Made by a program: the position numbers and the translations under genes. DNA of 61,023 nt, from the NCBI GenBank assembly GCA_002839095.1, contig PGXL01000012.1, forward strand, positions 1 through 61,023, read 5' to 3'. Numbering within the stretch: position 1 is the stretch's first letter; every line of letters starts with the position of its first letter. Positions 26,222 through 35,208 of this stretch are shown piece by piece. A model generated the notes under the pieces. It did no database searches, was not told where the DNA came from, and worked only from the letters and a program-made list of their open reading frames with translations. Source of the DNA: Tenericutes bacterium HGW-Tenericutes-2. GTDB taxonomy: Bacteria > Bacillota_I > Bacilli_A > Acholeplasmatales > Acholeplasmataceae.

Positions 26222-26245
26222 AATGGTTCGAGCAATCGAACCATT
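26222..26245. terminator. Bidirectional terminator between cls and the antiporter gene
   Basis: AATGGTTCG (26222-26230) and CGAACCATT (26237-26245) form a nine-base stem. T-rich tails occur in both directions (TTCTTTT on plus, ATTATTTTTTT on minus), so it can end both convergent transcripts. Confidence 0.88.
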
Positions 26246-26250
26246 TTCTT

Positions 26251-27456
26251 TTAAGCTTCTATAGAAATTTCTCCAGCCTTCTTTAAGGCTATTTTTGTGA
26301 TTACTGGACCAACAAGCTCATATATTAAAGTTGCTGATAGGATGATTGCTCTGATTTGTGATCCCATTTCAGGATTTAGCACTTGAGTTGCAATTAAGCT
26401 TAACCCAATTGCTACCCCTGCTTGAGGGATTAAAGCAAATCCCAAATATTTTTGGATTACTGGCTCTGCTTTCATGACCCTACCACCAAACCAGGCACCA
26501 AAGATCTTGCCGATGACTCTAAAGATGACATAGACTATACCAATCAGACCAACAACACCTAATACTTCTAAATTAAGCTCTGCACCACTTAAAACGAAGA
26601 ACATAATAAATACGGGAGGTGTTACAAAATAGATTAAGCCATTGATTTCTTCTTGCTTGCTGCTGATATTGGCAAATACTGCACCAAGCATCATACAAGC
26701 AAGTAGGGTAGACCCATGAAAATAGTCTGCTAGAAAGATTGTTAAAAAGATAAAGGTAATCACTAAACTGATTCTATTTCCTCTACCCGTAAACCATCTA
26801 GTTCCTAATGTTAATAAAATACCGAAGATTAAACCTATCAATAGAGAAACAACAATTTCAATGAAAGGATTCAAAATTTGCATCAAAATAGATTGTGAGC
26901 CTACATTGCCTAAGGCATTGGCTATCGCTACAAAGATACCAAATAAGACAATAGCAACCGAGTCATCAATCGCTACAACACTCATTAACGTTTCTGTTAA
27001 TTTCCCCTTTGCCTTATACTGTCTAACGACCATTAAGGTGGCTGCAGGAGCGGTTGCTGCTGCAATTGCTGATAAAACGAGTGCAAATCTAAAGTTTTCT
27101 ACAGTTAGATTACCCTTTAAAGTGAAATAAAGTAATGTTCCTAATAGGGTGACTAATACTGCAAATAATGACTCAAATAATGCAATCACAATTGGAGTTG
27201 CTCCAACACGTTTAAAATAAACGAGTTTCATTTCATTACCAATCGAAAATGCGATAAATCCTAAGGCTACTGTTGATACAATTTCTAAGCTATCAATCGA
27301 GTTCTCAGGTATGAGATTCAAGACACTTGGTCCGATTAATAAACCACCAACTAAATATCCGGTAACGTTAGGAAGCTTTAAATATTTAGCAACCTTACCA
27401 AATAAAAGTCCTGTTGCTATAATAATTCCTGCATAGAGTAAAGCATAAATACCCAA
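26251..27456 (-). CDS. CPA2-family cation:proton antiporter (NapA/KefB-like, membrane domain only)
   Basis: 401 residues with 12-13 hydrophobic segments. GYLVGGLLIGPSVLNLIP is the N-terminal family signature, and VVAIDDSVAIVLFG contains the paired aspartates of the ion site. It lacks the C-terminal TrkA-N/RCK domain of KefB/KefC, so any regulation must come from another protein. The small PII-like gene directly upstream in the same transcript is an obvious candidate. Confidence 0.88.
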   Translation of the reverse strand: MGIYALLYAGIIIATGLLFGKVAKYLKLPNVTGYLVGGLLIGPSVLNLIPENSIDSLEIVSTVALGFIAFSIGNEMKLVYFKRVGATPIVIALFESLFAVLVTLLGTLLYFTLKGNLTVENFRFALVLSAIAAATAPAATLMVVRQYKAKGKLTETLMSVVAIDDSVAIVLFGIFVAIANALGNVGSQSILMQILNPFIEIVVSLLIGLIFGILLTLGTRWFTGRGNRISLVITFIFLTIFLADYFHGSTLLACMMLGAVFANISSKQEEINGLIYFVTPPVFIMFFVLSGAELNLEVLGVVGLIGIVYVIFRVIGKIFGAWFGGRVMKAEPVIQKYLGFALIPQAGVAIGLSLIATQVLNPEMGSQIRAIILSATLIYELVGPVITKIALKKAGEISIEA

Positions 27457-27466
27457 AAGAATTCAC

Positions 27467-27802
27467 CTATCCCTTGTAGCCCTTGATAGAATCAATAGGG
27501 AGTGTGAATGCAATACCTGAATTTGGAGCCATCAGATCTCCAGCAACAGATTCTATAATTTGATAGACTAGATCAACCTGTTCATCTGGTAATGCGAGCA
27601 TAATCACGTGTGATTCTTTTCTAGGTACGTCTAAAATAGCTTTCAATGAACCAATCCATGGGATATCTTCATTTCCTGCTAGCTTTCTTCCCATACCTGT
27701 ACTTTCAAGAATGGTTGCCCCCTTAATTTGATTCTTACTTAATTCCTTTAAAAACTTATCTAATAGCTCTGGTTTATTCATTACATAAATCATCATTTTC
27801 AT
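27467..27802 (-). CDS. PII-like signalling protein next to the antiporter
   Basis: 111 residues with a ferredoxin-like beta-alpha-beta pattern: KMMIYVMNKPELLDKFLKEL, then KGATILESTGMGRKL (as in PII after strand 2) and KESHVIMLALPDEQVDLVYQ. The T-loop region is short. PII-like proteins commonly bind a nucleotide and a membrane transporter. It starts the transcript and ends ten bases before the antiporter gene, whose protein has no regulatory domain. Ligand and partner are inferred, not shown. Confidence 0.62.
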   Translation of the reverse strand: MKMMIYVMNKPELLDKFLKELSKNQIKGATILESTGMGRKLAGNEDIPWIGSLKAILDVPRKESHVIMLALPDEQVDLVYQIIESVAGDLMAPNSGIAFTLPIDSIKGYKG

Positions 27803-27826
27803 AAAATTCGCCTTCTTTCGTTTTAG

Positions 27827-27854
27827 ATTATACGCCTTTATTTACCGTAGTCAA
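27827..27854 (-). promoter_or_regulatory. Promoter of the PII-like/antiporter operon
   Basis: Minus strand TTGACT (27849-27854), 16-base spacer, TATAAT (27827-27832), 25 bases before the ATG. Close to consensus. Confidence 0.7.
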
Positions 27855-27874
27855 TAGATAAATCTCTTTAAAAT

Positions 27875-27901
27875 AAAAAAAGCACCACCATCAGGTGATG
27901 C
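27875..27901 (-). terminator. Terminator of the 230-residue membrane protein gene
   Basis: GCACCACC (27882-27889) pairs with GGTGATGC (27894-27901, one A-C mismatch) around ATCA. Seven T follow on the minus strand. Confidence 0.8.
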
Positions 27902-27916
27902 AGTTTAAATTATAGT

Positions 27917-28609
27917 TTATTTTCTTGCGAATCCGAGGACTCCAAATGCTGAACCTACTACAAATAATAAATATGTTAGTAAATATAACACGATATTAAT
28001 TGTGTTAAATATCTCTACATCATTTAGTGATGCAACAAATTGCTTGCCAGCAAACATTGCCACTGCTAAGAATAACGTAATCGAACCAAGACGAAGCATA
28101 AAGATTGAGAATCTTCCTGGCTTCTTATAGGCAAATAATACCCATAATAAGAATGGAACACCCACAGCAAGACCTGGAATAATATAAGGTGAAATATTAT
28201 TAAGCATATCAATTAATGGTGAAACAAGTCCTAATACAGTAGCTACCCATGTAGGTGATGCTAAGGTGATAGGAAATAATGGAGAGGTTGCTGCTATCGT
28301 TCCTTCAATTAAAACGAAAACTAATACAACTGTTAAGACAACACGAAGCACTAAACCTCTTCTAATTGCCCAAAGCAGCATAATTAAACCTGCAACTAAA
28401 CCAAGTAGAGCATACTCATCAATAATTGGATAAGGTGCTGCAAAATCATTAATCATATTTGCGTATGGTAAAACATTTCCAATCAGTGGTAGATCTTGGT
28501 AACCCAAAATCAATTTTGCACTTAAGAACGTTGATGATACTAAAATAAGTATAAAACCTAATGTTCTAACTAATTTACCCAACGCCTTATTATAAACTCT
28601 TTTGTTCAT
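27917..28609 (-). CDS. Unrecognised multi-pass membrane protein
   Basis: 230 residues, about seven hydrophobic segments (near 12-30, 66-80, 88-105, 115-135, 142-160, 170-187, 200-225). There is no recognisable transport or enzyme motif. It has its own terminator and a -10-like TAAAAT upstream, so it is a single-gene unit between the antiporter and the IIC-like permease. Confidence 0.6.
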   Translation of the reverse strand: MNKRVYNKALGKLVRTLGFILILVSSTFLSAKLILGYQDLPLIGNVLPYANMINDFAAPYPIIDEYALLGLVAGLIMLLWAIRRGLVLRVVLTVVLVFVLIEGTIAATSPLFPITLASPTWVATVLGLVSPLIDMLNNISPYIIPGLAVGVPFLLWVLFAYKKPGRFSIFMLRLGSITLFLAVAMFAGKQFVASLNDVEIFNTINIVLYLLTYLLFVVGSAFGVLGFARK

Positions 28610-28685
28610 ATAAAACTCACCACTTTCTTTCTGAATCTATTCAAAGATTATTTTACCACACTTTATAAGTGATGTTATAAAAATG

Positions 28686-29741
28686 CTATGAATTTATGTC
28701 CTTATTGACTGCTAAATCGCCTATTACAATTATCTTACGTGCTCTAAAGAGTAAATCGATGAAAAATACTAAAGTTGCTGCGAGTACGATCATCAAAATA
28801 ACGGATAGCCAAGCCATGAATGAGTAGTTCATTGCTTCAAGTGTTTGAAGCTGTCCTACTAATCCTGAAGAACCCATACCAGCACCAAATTGTGTTGTGT
28901 TCGTACCTAAGAGTAAGACAAAGATTGGACCTAGAATTGCTGATGCAATAATTGTTGGTAACCAGATCACAGGCTTTCTTAAAATATTTTTGAATTGAAG
29001 CATTGATGTACCAAATGCAATCGATAATACCATACCAATATTGTTATCTTTTCTAGATTGAACAGCGAAGCCAATCATTTGAACTGTACAGCCTACAACT
29101 GCTGCTCCTCCTGCAATACCATCTAGTGTAATCGCGATTGCGATTGCAGCTGAAGATAAAGGAGATGTGAGTAGCATACCCATTGCTACAGCAATTAAAA
29201 TACTCATTGGTAGTGGAGCAATGGATGTTGCACTTTGAATACCAATAGAAATATAATAAACGACAAATCCAATTGGACCAGAAAGTAATAATGTTAGGAT
29301 TAATGCGACTAGGGATCCAAATAATGGAACTAATAAAATATCAATCGGAGTTTTTTTAACTAATACATATTTGATCGCTAAATATCCGAAAACAACAACT
29401 AAATAGGTAGTAACAGGATCATTATTTAGACCTGGAACGATTCCTACACCAAAAGTATATTTAAAGCTAGTTGCTATTCCACCCATTACGGATAGCACAA
29501 CCATCTTTAATCCCTGCATCTTTAGTGATAGTGCGATACCCATCCCGATACCAACACCCATTAAACCGCGTAGTGCAGTAAATAATGTCACCTCAATTAA
29601 TTCAATACCTAAAAGCTTTCCAAATTGTTGGAAAATGACTGCAATGATTAGGGTTGCGAATAAACCATAAACCATTCCATTCATTGTGGTCATGATAAAA
29701 CTCTTTATATTTCCATCCTGCTTTACTGCCTTTTCATTCAT
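28686..29741 (-). CDS. PTS_EIIC_2-type membrane permease
   Basis: 351 residues, glycine- and alanine-rich with about ten hydrophobic segments. The pattern GLMGVGIGMGIALSLKMQGL, VMGGIATSFKYTFG and AMGMLLTSPLSSAAIAIAI resembles the predicted phosphotransferase-type IIC proteins of the PTS_EIIC_2 family, which occur without IIA or IIB genes. Here too none is next to it. Substrate unknown, and sugar transport is unproven for this family. Confidence 0.6.
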   Translation of the reverse strand: MNEKAVKQDGNIKSFIMTTMNGMVYGLFATLIIAVIFQQFGKLLGIELIEVTLFTALRGLMGVGIGMGIALSLKMQGLKMVVLSVMGGIATSFKYTFGVGIVPGLNNDPVTTYLVVVFGYLAIKYVLVKKTPIDILLVPLFGSLVALILTLLLSGPIGFVVYYISIGIQSATSIAPLPMSILIAVAMGMLLTSPLSSAAIAIAITLDGIAGGAAVVGCTVQMIGFAVQSRKDNNIGMVLSIAFGTSMLQFKNILRKPVIWLPTIIASAILGPIFVLLLGTNTTQFGAGMGSSGLVGQLQTLEAMNYSFMAWLSVILMIVLAATLVFFIDLLFRARKIIVIGDLAVNKDINS

Positions 29742-29823
29742 GAACTAGACCTCTTTTCTGATATTTTAAATAAAAGACTTATTAAACTATCAATGATGTT
29801 TACGAAGCCCCCACGTGTATTAT

Positions 29824-29851
29824 AAAACAAAAGCCGTGAAAAATCACGACT
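29824..29851 (-). terminator. Terminator of the tRNA-Leu gene
   Basis: AGCCGTGA (29832-29839) with TCACGACT (29844-29851, one G-U pair) around AAAA. The minus strand continues TTTTGTTTT. It lies 15 bases beyond the tRNA 3' end. Confidence 0.8.
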
Positions 29852-29866
29852 TTTAATTATTTTTAT

Positions 29867-29954
29867 TGGTCCCCGCGGCCGGGCTCGAACCAGCACGGAT
29901 TATTCATCCACCAGATTTTGAGTCTGGCACGTCTACCAATTTCATCACGCGGGG
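29867..29954 (-). tRNA. tRNA-Leu (anticodon CAA)
   Basis: The minus strand folds as a class II tRNA. The acceptor is CCCCGCG/CGCGGGG with discriminator A and an encoded CCA. The D-loop has TTGGTAGA. The anticodon stem CCAGA/TCTGG encloses CTCAAAA, giving CAA, which reads UUG. The long variable arm (about TGGATGAATAATCC) is typical of leucine tRNA. The T-arm is GCTGG-TTCGAGC-CCGGC. It is followed by its own terminator. Confidence 0.95.
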
Positions 29955-30028
29955 TTATTTTACTGCATAACGCAGCAAAATTATGATATCACGGTTTTTC
30001 CCTTTTTGCAATTCGAAATGATTTAAAA

Positions 30029-31705
30029 TTACATTTCTTTTAAAGGAGAAATTCCTAATATTCTTAAGCCTTCATTGATAACAATTTGAATAGAGGAAAT
30101 AAATAAAAGATTAGCATTCTTATGCTTTGAATCCTCGACATTAATTCTTTGTTTACCGTAAAATGAGTTAAAGCCCTGAGCAAGTGCTGTAATGTATCTT
30201 GCAATAATGCTTGGAGCGTTATTTTCTTGAGCTTTAAGAATAATATGAGGGAATTGTGCAAGCTGCTTAATGACTTCAAAATAATGGTCTTCCTCATAGT
30301 ATGAAGCATCTAAATCCTTTAAGTTGAGTTCATTTTCTTTTAAAATGCTTTCAATTCTTACACTAGAGTATTGTAGATATGGACCTGTCATGCCTTCAAA
30401 TTTAAGCATGTTTGCTAAATTGAAGTCGACATCTAAATGTCTTTCATTCTTTAAATCATTAAAGATAATGGCACCGACTCCAACTTTTCTTGCTACCATA
30501 TCTTGATCCTTTAAATCAGGATTTTTTGAGGTGATAGCTTCTTTAGCGTCTAAAATTGCTTGCTTGATGACATCATCAAGTCTAGTGAATTTACCGCTTC
30601 GTGTAGACATTTTCTTGCCATCGACTAAGACTAAACCAAAGTTTACATGCTCTAAATCAAAGTTATATCCCATTAAGTCAGTGACTGCCTTTAATTGCTT
30701 GAAATGAAGCTGTTGTTCATTACCTACAATATATAAAAGCTTATCTGCATGATAGGTTTCATATCGGTATAAAATCGCAGCGACGTCTCTTGTAATATAG
30801 AGTGTTGCTCCATCTGATTTTTTAATTAATGCTGGTGGAAGGTCACTTGCACTTAAGTCGACGATGGTTGCACCTTCATCTACGATAAGTAGTCCTTTTT
30901 CCTCAAGCATATCGACGACTCTATCCATTTTGTCATTATAAAATGCTTCACCATGGAATGAATCAAATTGAACGTCTAATAGCTCATACATTTCCATAAA
31001 CTCACGCAGTGATTCATCTCTAAACCATTGCCATAACTTAATGTATTCAGGATCACCTTGTTCAAGCTTTCTAAATGCATCTCTAGCCATTTGAGTAAGC
31101 TCTTCATTGATTTTCTCTTCATCATTGATTCTCTTATATAGCTTTTGAAGTTCAATAATAGGATTACTACGAATTAATTCTTCATTACCCCATAATTGAT
31201 AGGCAACAATCATCTTACCAAACTGAGTGCCCCAGTCACCTAAGTGATTGACTGCTACAACGTTATAGCCCGATTTTTTATAAATATTTTTTAAGGCATT
31301 ACCAATCATTGTAGATCTTAGGTGTCCAACAGAAAAGCTTTTCGCGATATTTGGTGAAGAATAATCCATAACAACCGTTTTACCCTGACCAACTTCGCTT
31401 TGGCCATAGTTTTCCTGGTTTACCAAAACTGAGTTCAAAATACCTTCAGCTATTTTCTTTCTTTTTAGGTAGATATTTAAAAAGCCGTTGCTAAATTCTA
31501 GCTTCTCAATCTCTTCAATCATTGTTAACGCAGTACTAAACTTGTTATAAACATCAACTGGTGACATCTTCCAAAGCTTAGCATATTGAAAAAGTGGAAC
31601 TGAGATGTCTGCTAAACCTTTTTTAGGTTCTTCCACTACGAGTCCTTCTATATTAAATTCAGATTCAATTTTTTCTCTAATCAGTTTCTTTAAACTTTCA
31701 ATCAT
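30029..31705 (-). CDS. argS: Arginyl-tRNA synthetase
   Basis: 558 residues. The N-terminal Add1 domain is followed by the class I active site: SPNIAKSFSVGHLRST (HIGH-equivalent GHLRS) and KKMSTRSG (KMSKS-equivalent). A DALR anticodon-binding domain forms the C-terminus, ending LGISPLKEM. It charges tRNA-Arg. It is preceded by a terminator after the thioredoxin-like gene, so it may have its own promoter. Confidence 0.96.
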   Translation of the reverse strand: MIESLKKLIREKIESEFNIEGLVVEEPKKGLADISVPLFQYAKLWKMSPVDVYNKFSTALTMIEEIEKLEFSNGFLNIYLKRKKIAEGILNSVLVNQENYGQSEVGQGKTVVMDYSSPNIAKSFSVGHLRSTMIGNALKNIYKKSGYNVVAVNHLGDWGTQFGKMIVAYQLWGNEELIRSNPIIELQKLYKRINDEEKINEELTQMARDAFRKLEQGDPEYIKLWQWFRDESLREFMEMYELLDVQFDSFHGEAFYNDKMDRVVDMLEEKGLLIVDEGATIVDLSASDLPPALIKKSDGATLYITRDVAAILYRYETYHADKLLYIVGNEQQLHFKQLKAVTDLMGYNFDLEHVNFGLVLVDGKKMSTRSGKFTRLDDVIKQAILDAKEAITSKNPDLKDQDMVARKVGVGAIIFNDLKNERHLDVDFNLANMLKFEGMTGPYLQYSSVRIESILKENELNLKDLDASYYEEDHYFEVIKQLAQFPHIILKAQENNAPSIIARYITALAQGFNSFYGKQRINVEDSKHKNANLLFISSIQIVINEGLRILGISPLKEM

Positions 31706-31724
31706 TTTTTCTCATCCTTTATCA

Positions 31725-31747
31725 AAAAAAGCACAGCGTGCTTTTTT
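31725..31747 (-). terminator. Terminator overlapping the stop of the thioredoxin-like gene
   Basis: AAAAAAGCAC (31725-31734) pairs with GTGCTTTTTT (31738-31747) around AGC. The TAA stop of the thioredoxin-like gene (31746-31748) lies in the base of the stem. The minus strand ends in seven T. Confidence 0.85.
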
Positions 31748-32336
31748 ATTCTGTAATCAAAGTAACTACTGCTCTATAAAAATCACGGATATTTCTATTA
31801 ATTTCTGTTTGTACTGTAGATTGACTTGGTGTGAATTGTCTAACAAGTTCACCGTCAATAAATACTAAGAGCTGAGGTGTAGAATTTGTTATTTGAGGGA
31901 ATGCTTCTTGGAATTTAACAAAATCGCCTTGATTTTGTGTTGGATCGATATAATAGATAGTTGATGCGTATTCATCTGCTCCTTCAGAAGCGAAGTAAGA
32001 CGCAAATCCTTTAATATGTGTTTGACATGCAGGACATTGAGCAAAGCCAACATAAACGATAACAACATCATCACTACTAATTATCTTCTTTAATCCCTTT
32101 TTAAATAATCCACCACTATAATCAACTTGATAGAATGGATGATCATCAGCAAGCTCTACATTGTATAGAGCGTAAGCATCTTGTATTTTTTCTTCATTGC
32201 TTGGTTGGAATATTAAAAGTAATCCAAATATCACTACGAAAAAACTGACAATACTTATAATAGTAATTGGATGGATTTTAGGTTCAACTTTACTATATTT
32301 ATCTACTTTAACTTTTTTTACATTTTGGCGTGCCAT
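31746..32336 (-). CDS. Membrane-anchored thioredoxin-like protein
   Basis: 196 residues. One membrane segment (about 22-44) after a basic N-terminus, then a thioredoxin fold outside the membrane with the active site FAQCPACQTH (C101, C104) and the cis-Pro strand STPQLLVFIDG. It resembles PedC/BrcD-like thiol oxidoreductases. It probably handles disulfides of surface proteins; the partner is unknown. A strong promoter precedes it and a terminator lies at its stop. Confidence 0.8.
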   Translation of the reverse strand: MARQNVKKVKVDKYSKVEPKIHPITIISIVSFFVVIFGLLLIFQPSNEEKIQDAYALYNVELADDHPFYQVDYSGGLFKKGLKKIISSDDVVIVYVGFAQCPACQTHIKGFASYFASEGADEYASTIYYIDPTQNQGDFVKFQEAFPQITNSTPQLLVFIDGELVRQFTPSQSTVQTEINRNIRDFYRAVVTLITE

Positions 32337-32365
32337 GTGTAATCCTCCTGGTTTGACTGCTATTG

Positions 32366-32394
32366 ATTATAGCACAAATATATATCATTATCAA
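32366..32394 (-). promoter_or_regulatory. Promoter of the thioredoxin-like gene
   Basis: Minus strand TTGATA (32389-32394), 17-base spacer, TATAAT (32366-32371); AGGAGG and the ATG follow. Confidence 0.7.
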
Positions 32395-32433
32395 TGATGA
32401 ACAGCTGTTTTTAGCCTTTATTTCAAATTATGG

Positions 32434-33732
32434 TTAATTATCTTTTCTAAATACTTTATCATAGATATCATCTACATATTTCAAATAGCTTTTACTATCA
32501 AAAATATCTTTGAGTTCCTCTTTTGATATCACTTTTAAAATAGTTTGGTCATCCTTTAATAAATCGAGTAAATCAATTTGTTTACTCAATGCTTCTAGAG
32601 ATCTCTTTTGAATGAGATCGTAGGCATCGTTACGATCATATCCTTTTTGGATTAAATATGATAATAGCTTTTGGGAATAGACAACACCTTTAGTGAGTGT
32701 AATATTATATGCGATTTGATTCTCATTGACCTCTAATAAATTCAATGTGTCCTTATAACGATTAAGCATATAATCAAGCAATGTGGTAGCATCCGATAAT
32801 ATAATTCGCTCTGCAGATGAATGTGAGATATCTCTTTCATGCCAAAGCGCGATATTTTCATAGGATGTCATCATATAACCTCTAAGTACTCTAGATAATC
32901 CAGTAACATTTTCACTAGATATTGGGTTTTTCTTATGAGGCATCGCTGAGGAACCCTTTTGAGTGGCTGCGAAATATTCGTTGACCTCTTTTACTTCAGT
33001 TCTTGATAAATGTCTGATTTCTATCGCTATTTTTTCTAGTTCACTACCAATGAGTGCAATCACACTCATGTAGTTCGCATGACGATCGCGCTGCAAGGTT
33101 TGTGTAGAAATATTGGATTCATTTAATCCTAAATAATCACTAGTAAGCTTTTGAATCACTGGTGAGCTTGCAGAATAATTTCCTACAGCACCACTTAATT
33201 TAGCAACTGAGACTTCCTCTGCAGCATGAACAAACAATCTTCTTAAACGCTTGAAATCCTCATACCATAAAGCATATTTAAGTCCAAATGAAGTAATTTC
33301 AGCGTGAATACCATGTGTTCTTCCCATGGAAGGTAGCTTTTTATACAATAAAGCTTTTTGATGAAGCACCTTCATGAACGCATCAATATCCTCTAAAAGA
33401 ATGTGATTGACATCTCTTAGGATTAAGGATTGTGCAGTATCAACGACATCTGTCGATGTTAAACCATAGTGAAGCCATTTCTTTTCATCACCTAGGGTTA
33501 GAGATACTGCTCTAGTAAAAGCGATGACATCATGCTTTACTTCATTTTCAATTCGATAAATATCATCTATATTGAAGCTAGCTTTTTCTAATCTTTTAAA
33601 TTCTTCTTCGCTAAATAGACCTGTCTTCATCCAAGCATAGCTTGCTGCAAGCTCAACTGCTAAAAAGCTTTTGAATTTATTCTCATCGCTCCATAAATCC
33701 TTCATCACTTGTCTTTGATATCTTGAGATCAT
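32434..33732 (-). CDS. purB: Adenylosuccinate lyase
   Basis: 432 residues. The fumarase/aspartase superfamily signature GSSAMPHKKNPISSEN (about 262-277) carries the catalytic serine, and TSTDVVDTA and GRTHGIHAE supply other active-site residues. It splits adenylosuccinate to AMP and SAICAR to AICAR. It follows purA with nine bases between. Confidence 0.95.
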   Translation of the reverse strand: MISRYQRQVMKDLWSDENKFKSFLAVELAASYAWMKTGLFSEEEFKRLEKASFNIDDIYRIENEVKHDVIAFTRAVSLTLGDEKKWLHYGLTSTDVVDTAQSLILRDVNHILLEDIDAFMKVLHQKALLYKKLPSMGRTHGIHAEITSFGLKYALWYEDFKRLRRLFVHAAEEVSVAKLSGAVGNYSASSPVIQKLTSDYLGLNESNISTQTLQRDRHANYMSVIALIGSELEKIAIEIRHLSRTEVKEVNEYFAATQKGSSAMPHKKNPISSENVTGLSRVLRGYMMTSYENIALWHERDISHSSAERIILSDATTLLDYMLNRYKDTLNLLEVNENQIAYNITLTKGVVYSQKLLSYLIQKGYDRNDAYDLIQKRSLEALSKQIDLLDLLKDDQTILKVISKEELKDIFDSKSYLKYVDDIYDKVFRKDN

Positions 33733-33741
33733 AGATTCCTC

Positions 33742-35019
33742 CTAAAATATATCTTTCACCATAATGGTCTGATTGCGGTCAGGACCAACAGAAAACATTC
33801 CAATAGGTACACCAATTAACTCAACAATCTTTTCTAAATATTTTTTGGCATTGAATGGTAGATCTTCATAGGATTTAACACCTGTGATATCTTCACTCCA
33901 TCCAGGCATGGTGATATAGTTAGGAACACATCGTTCAAAATCTTCAATCTCAGCTGGAATTCGATCAATAATGACTCCATCTAAGGTATAGTTAACTGCA
34001 ATTTTTAATTCATCAATGCCTGTTAAGACATCTAGTAATGTTACTGCTAAGTAAGATAGACCACTGACACGCTTTGTATGTCTAAGGATTACTGTATCTA
34101 GCCAACCAATTCTTCTTGGTCTACCAGTAGTCGTTCCAAATTCATTTCCAACTGTTCTAATCTGTGTTGCTAGATCTCCATGTATTTCACTTGGCATCGG
34201 TCCGCTTCCTACACGTGTTGTATAGGCTTTAGTCACTCCGATTGCTCCTTCAACTAACCATGGAGCAATCCCTGTGTTTAAGGGCACTGAGGACGCTGTA
34301 GGTGAACTTGAGGTAACAAATGGATAGGTGCCATGATCTAGGCAAAGTAAAACACCTTGTGCACCTTCAAATAATATTTTTTTATCGCTTTCAATCGCTA
34401 GGTTTAAATAGAGTGATGTATCTGTCACATAAGGAGCCATCACCTTAGCATATACTTTGTATTCATTAAAGATTGCATCAAAATCAAGAAGCGGATGATT
34501 TAAGAGCTTTAATTCAGCATTTTTTTCACGAATTAATTCTCTTAAGCTTTGCTCAAATCTTTCTTCATGAATAAATGTTGAAACTCTCATACCGATTCTA
34601 GATGATTTATCAGTATAGGTAGGACCAATTCCCTTATGGGTAGTTCCGATATTTTTACTTCCCTTTAATGCTTCATATGCCTTATCTAACTCTAGGTGAT
34701 AGGGTAGGACAACATGTGCACGATCTGAGATAAGTAAATTGAACTTTGTTGAAACCTTATTGATTTCTTCAACAAAAGCCTTGGGATTAATGACCATTCC
34801 GTTTGCCATTACATTATGAATTTTAGGATTAAGAATTCCTGAGGGTAATAAGTGTAGACTATATTTTTTACCATCAAATACGACTGTATGACCAGCATTA
34901 TTCCCACCTTGATAACGAACGACGATATCAGCATGCAGTGCTAAAAAATCTGTAATTTTACCTTTTCCTTCGTCACCCCATTGGGTTCCAACAACAACAA
35001 GTCTTCTCAATTTTTTCAT
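33742..35019 (-). CDS. purA: Adenylosuccinate synthetase
   Basis: 425 residues, the family length. GTQWGDEGKGKITDFLA is the GTP/IMP P-loop signature, GNNAGHTVVF, KGIGPTYTDKSSR and TTTGRPRRIGWLD follow in the expected order. It makes adenylosuccinate from IMP and aspartate and forms, with purB, a two-gene AMP synthesis operon. Confidence 0.96.
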   Translation of the reverse strand: MKKLRRLVVVGTQWGDEGKGKITDFLALHADIVVRYQGGNNAGHTVVFDGKKYSLHLLPSGILNPKIHNVMANGMVINPKAFVEEINKVSTKFNLLISDRAHVVLPYHLELDKAYEALKGSKNIGTTHKGIGPTYTDKSSRIGMRVSTFIHEERFEQSLRELIREKNAELKLLNHPLLDFDAIFNEYKVYAKVMAPYVTDTSLYLNLAIESDKKILFEGAQGVLLCLDHGTYPFVTSSSPTASSVPLNTGIAPWLVEGAIGVTKAYTTRVGSGPMPSEIHGDLATQIRTVGNEFGTTTGRPRRIGWLDTVILRHTKRVSGLSYLAVTLLDVLTGIDELKIAVNYTLDGVIIDRIPAEIEDFERCVPNYITMPGWSEDITGVKSYEDLPFNAKKYLEKIVELIGVPIGMFSVGPDRNQTIMVKDIF

Positions 35020-35077
35020 CCTCCCGAATTTTTAATCATATACTCATAAAATAAAAAGTGGTCCAAGAACCAAAATG

Positions 35078-35106
35078 ATTTTATCATAGGATTTGACTTT
35101 AGTCAA
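35078..35106 (-). promoter_or_regulatory. Promoter of purA-purB
   Basis: Minus strand TTGACT (35101-35106), 17-base spacer, TAAAAT (35078-35083). The -35 is one arm of the palindrome-like TTGACTTTAGTCAA (35093-35106); the other arm is a possible -35 for the divergent glgA. Confidence 0.7.
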
Positions 35107-35208
35107 TCGAAGGTCAATAAGAATAAATGATTTTTTTCATCCGGATATTCAATCTTTATATCTTGTGAAACATCAATTCTTTTGTTATCATTGAGACAGG
35201 TGAATAAC

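Noticed and set aside
29804-29814. GAAGCCCCCAC, identical to 11 bases of the TnpB element's right end (8195-8205)
   Set aside because: The matching hairpin partner and the element end are missing and no tnpB remnant is near. It may be a trace of an old insertion, but 11 bases are not enough to claim it.
29742-32434. Possible T-box or other riboswitch before argS or the tRNA gene
   Set aside because: The gaps are too short and contain only the tRNA, terminators and simple promoters. No T-box or specifier pattern is visible.
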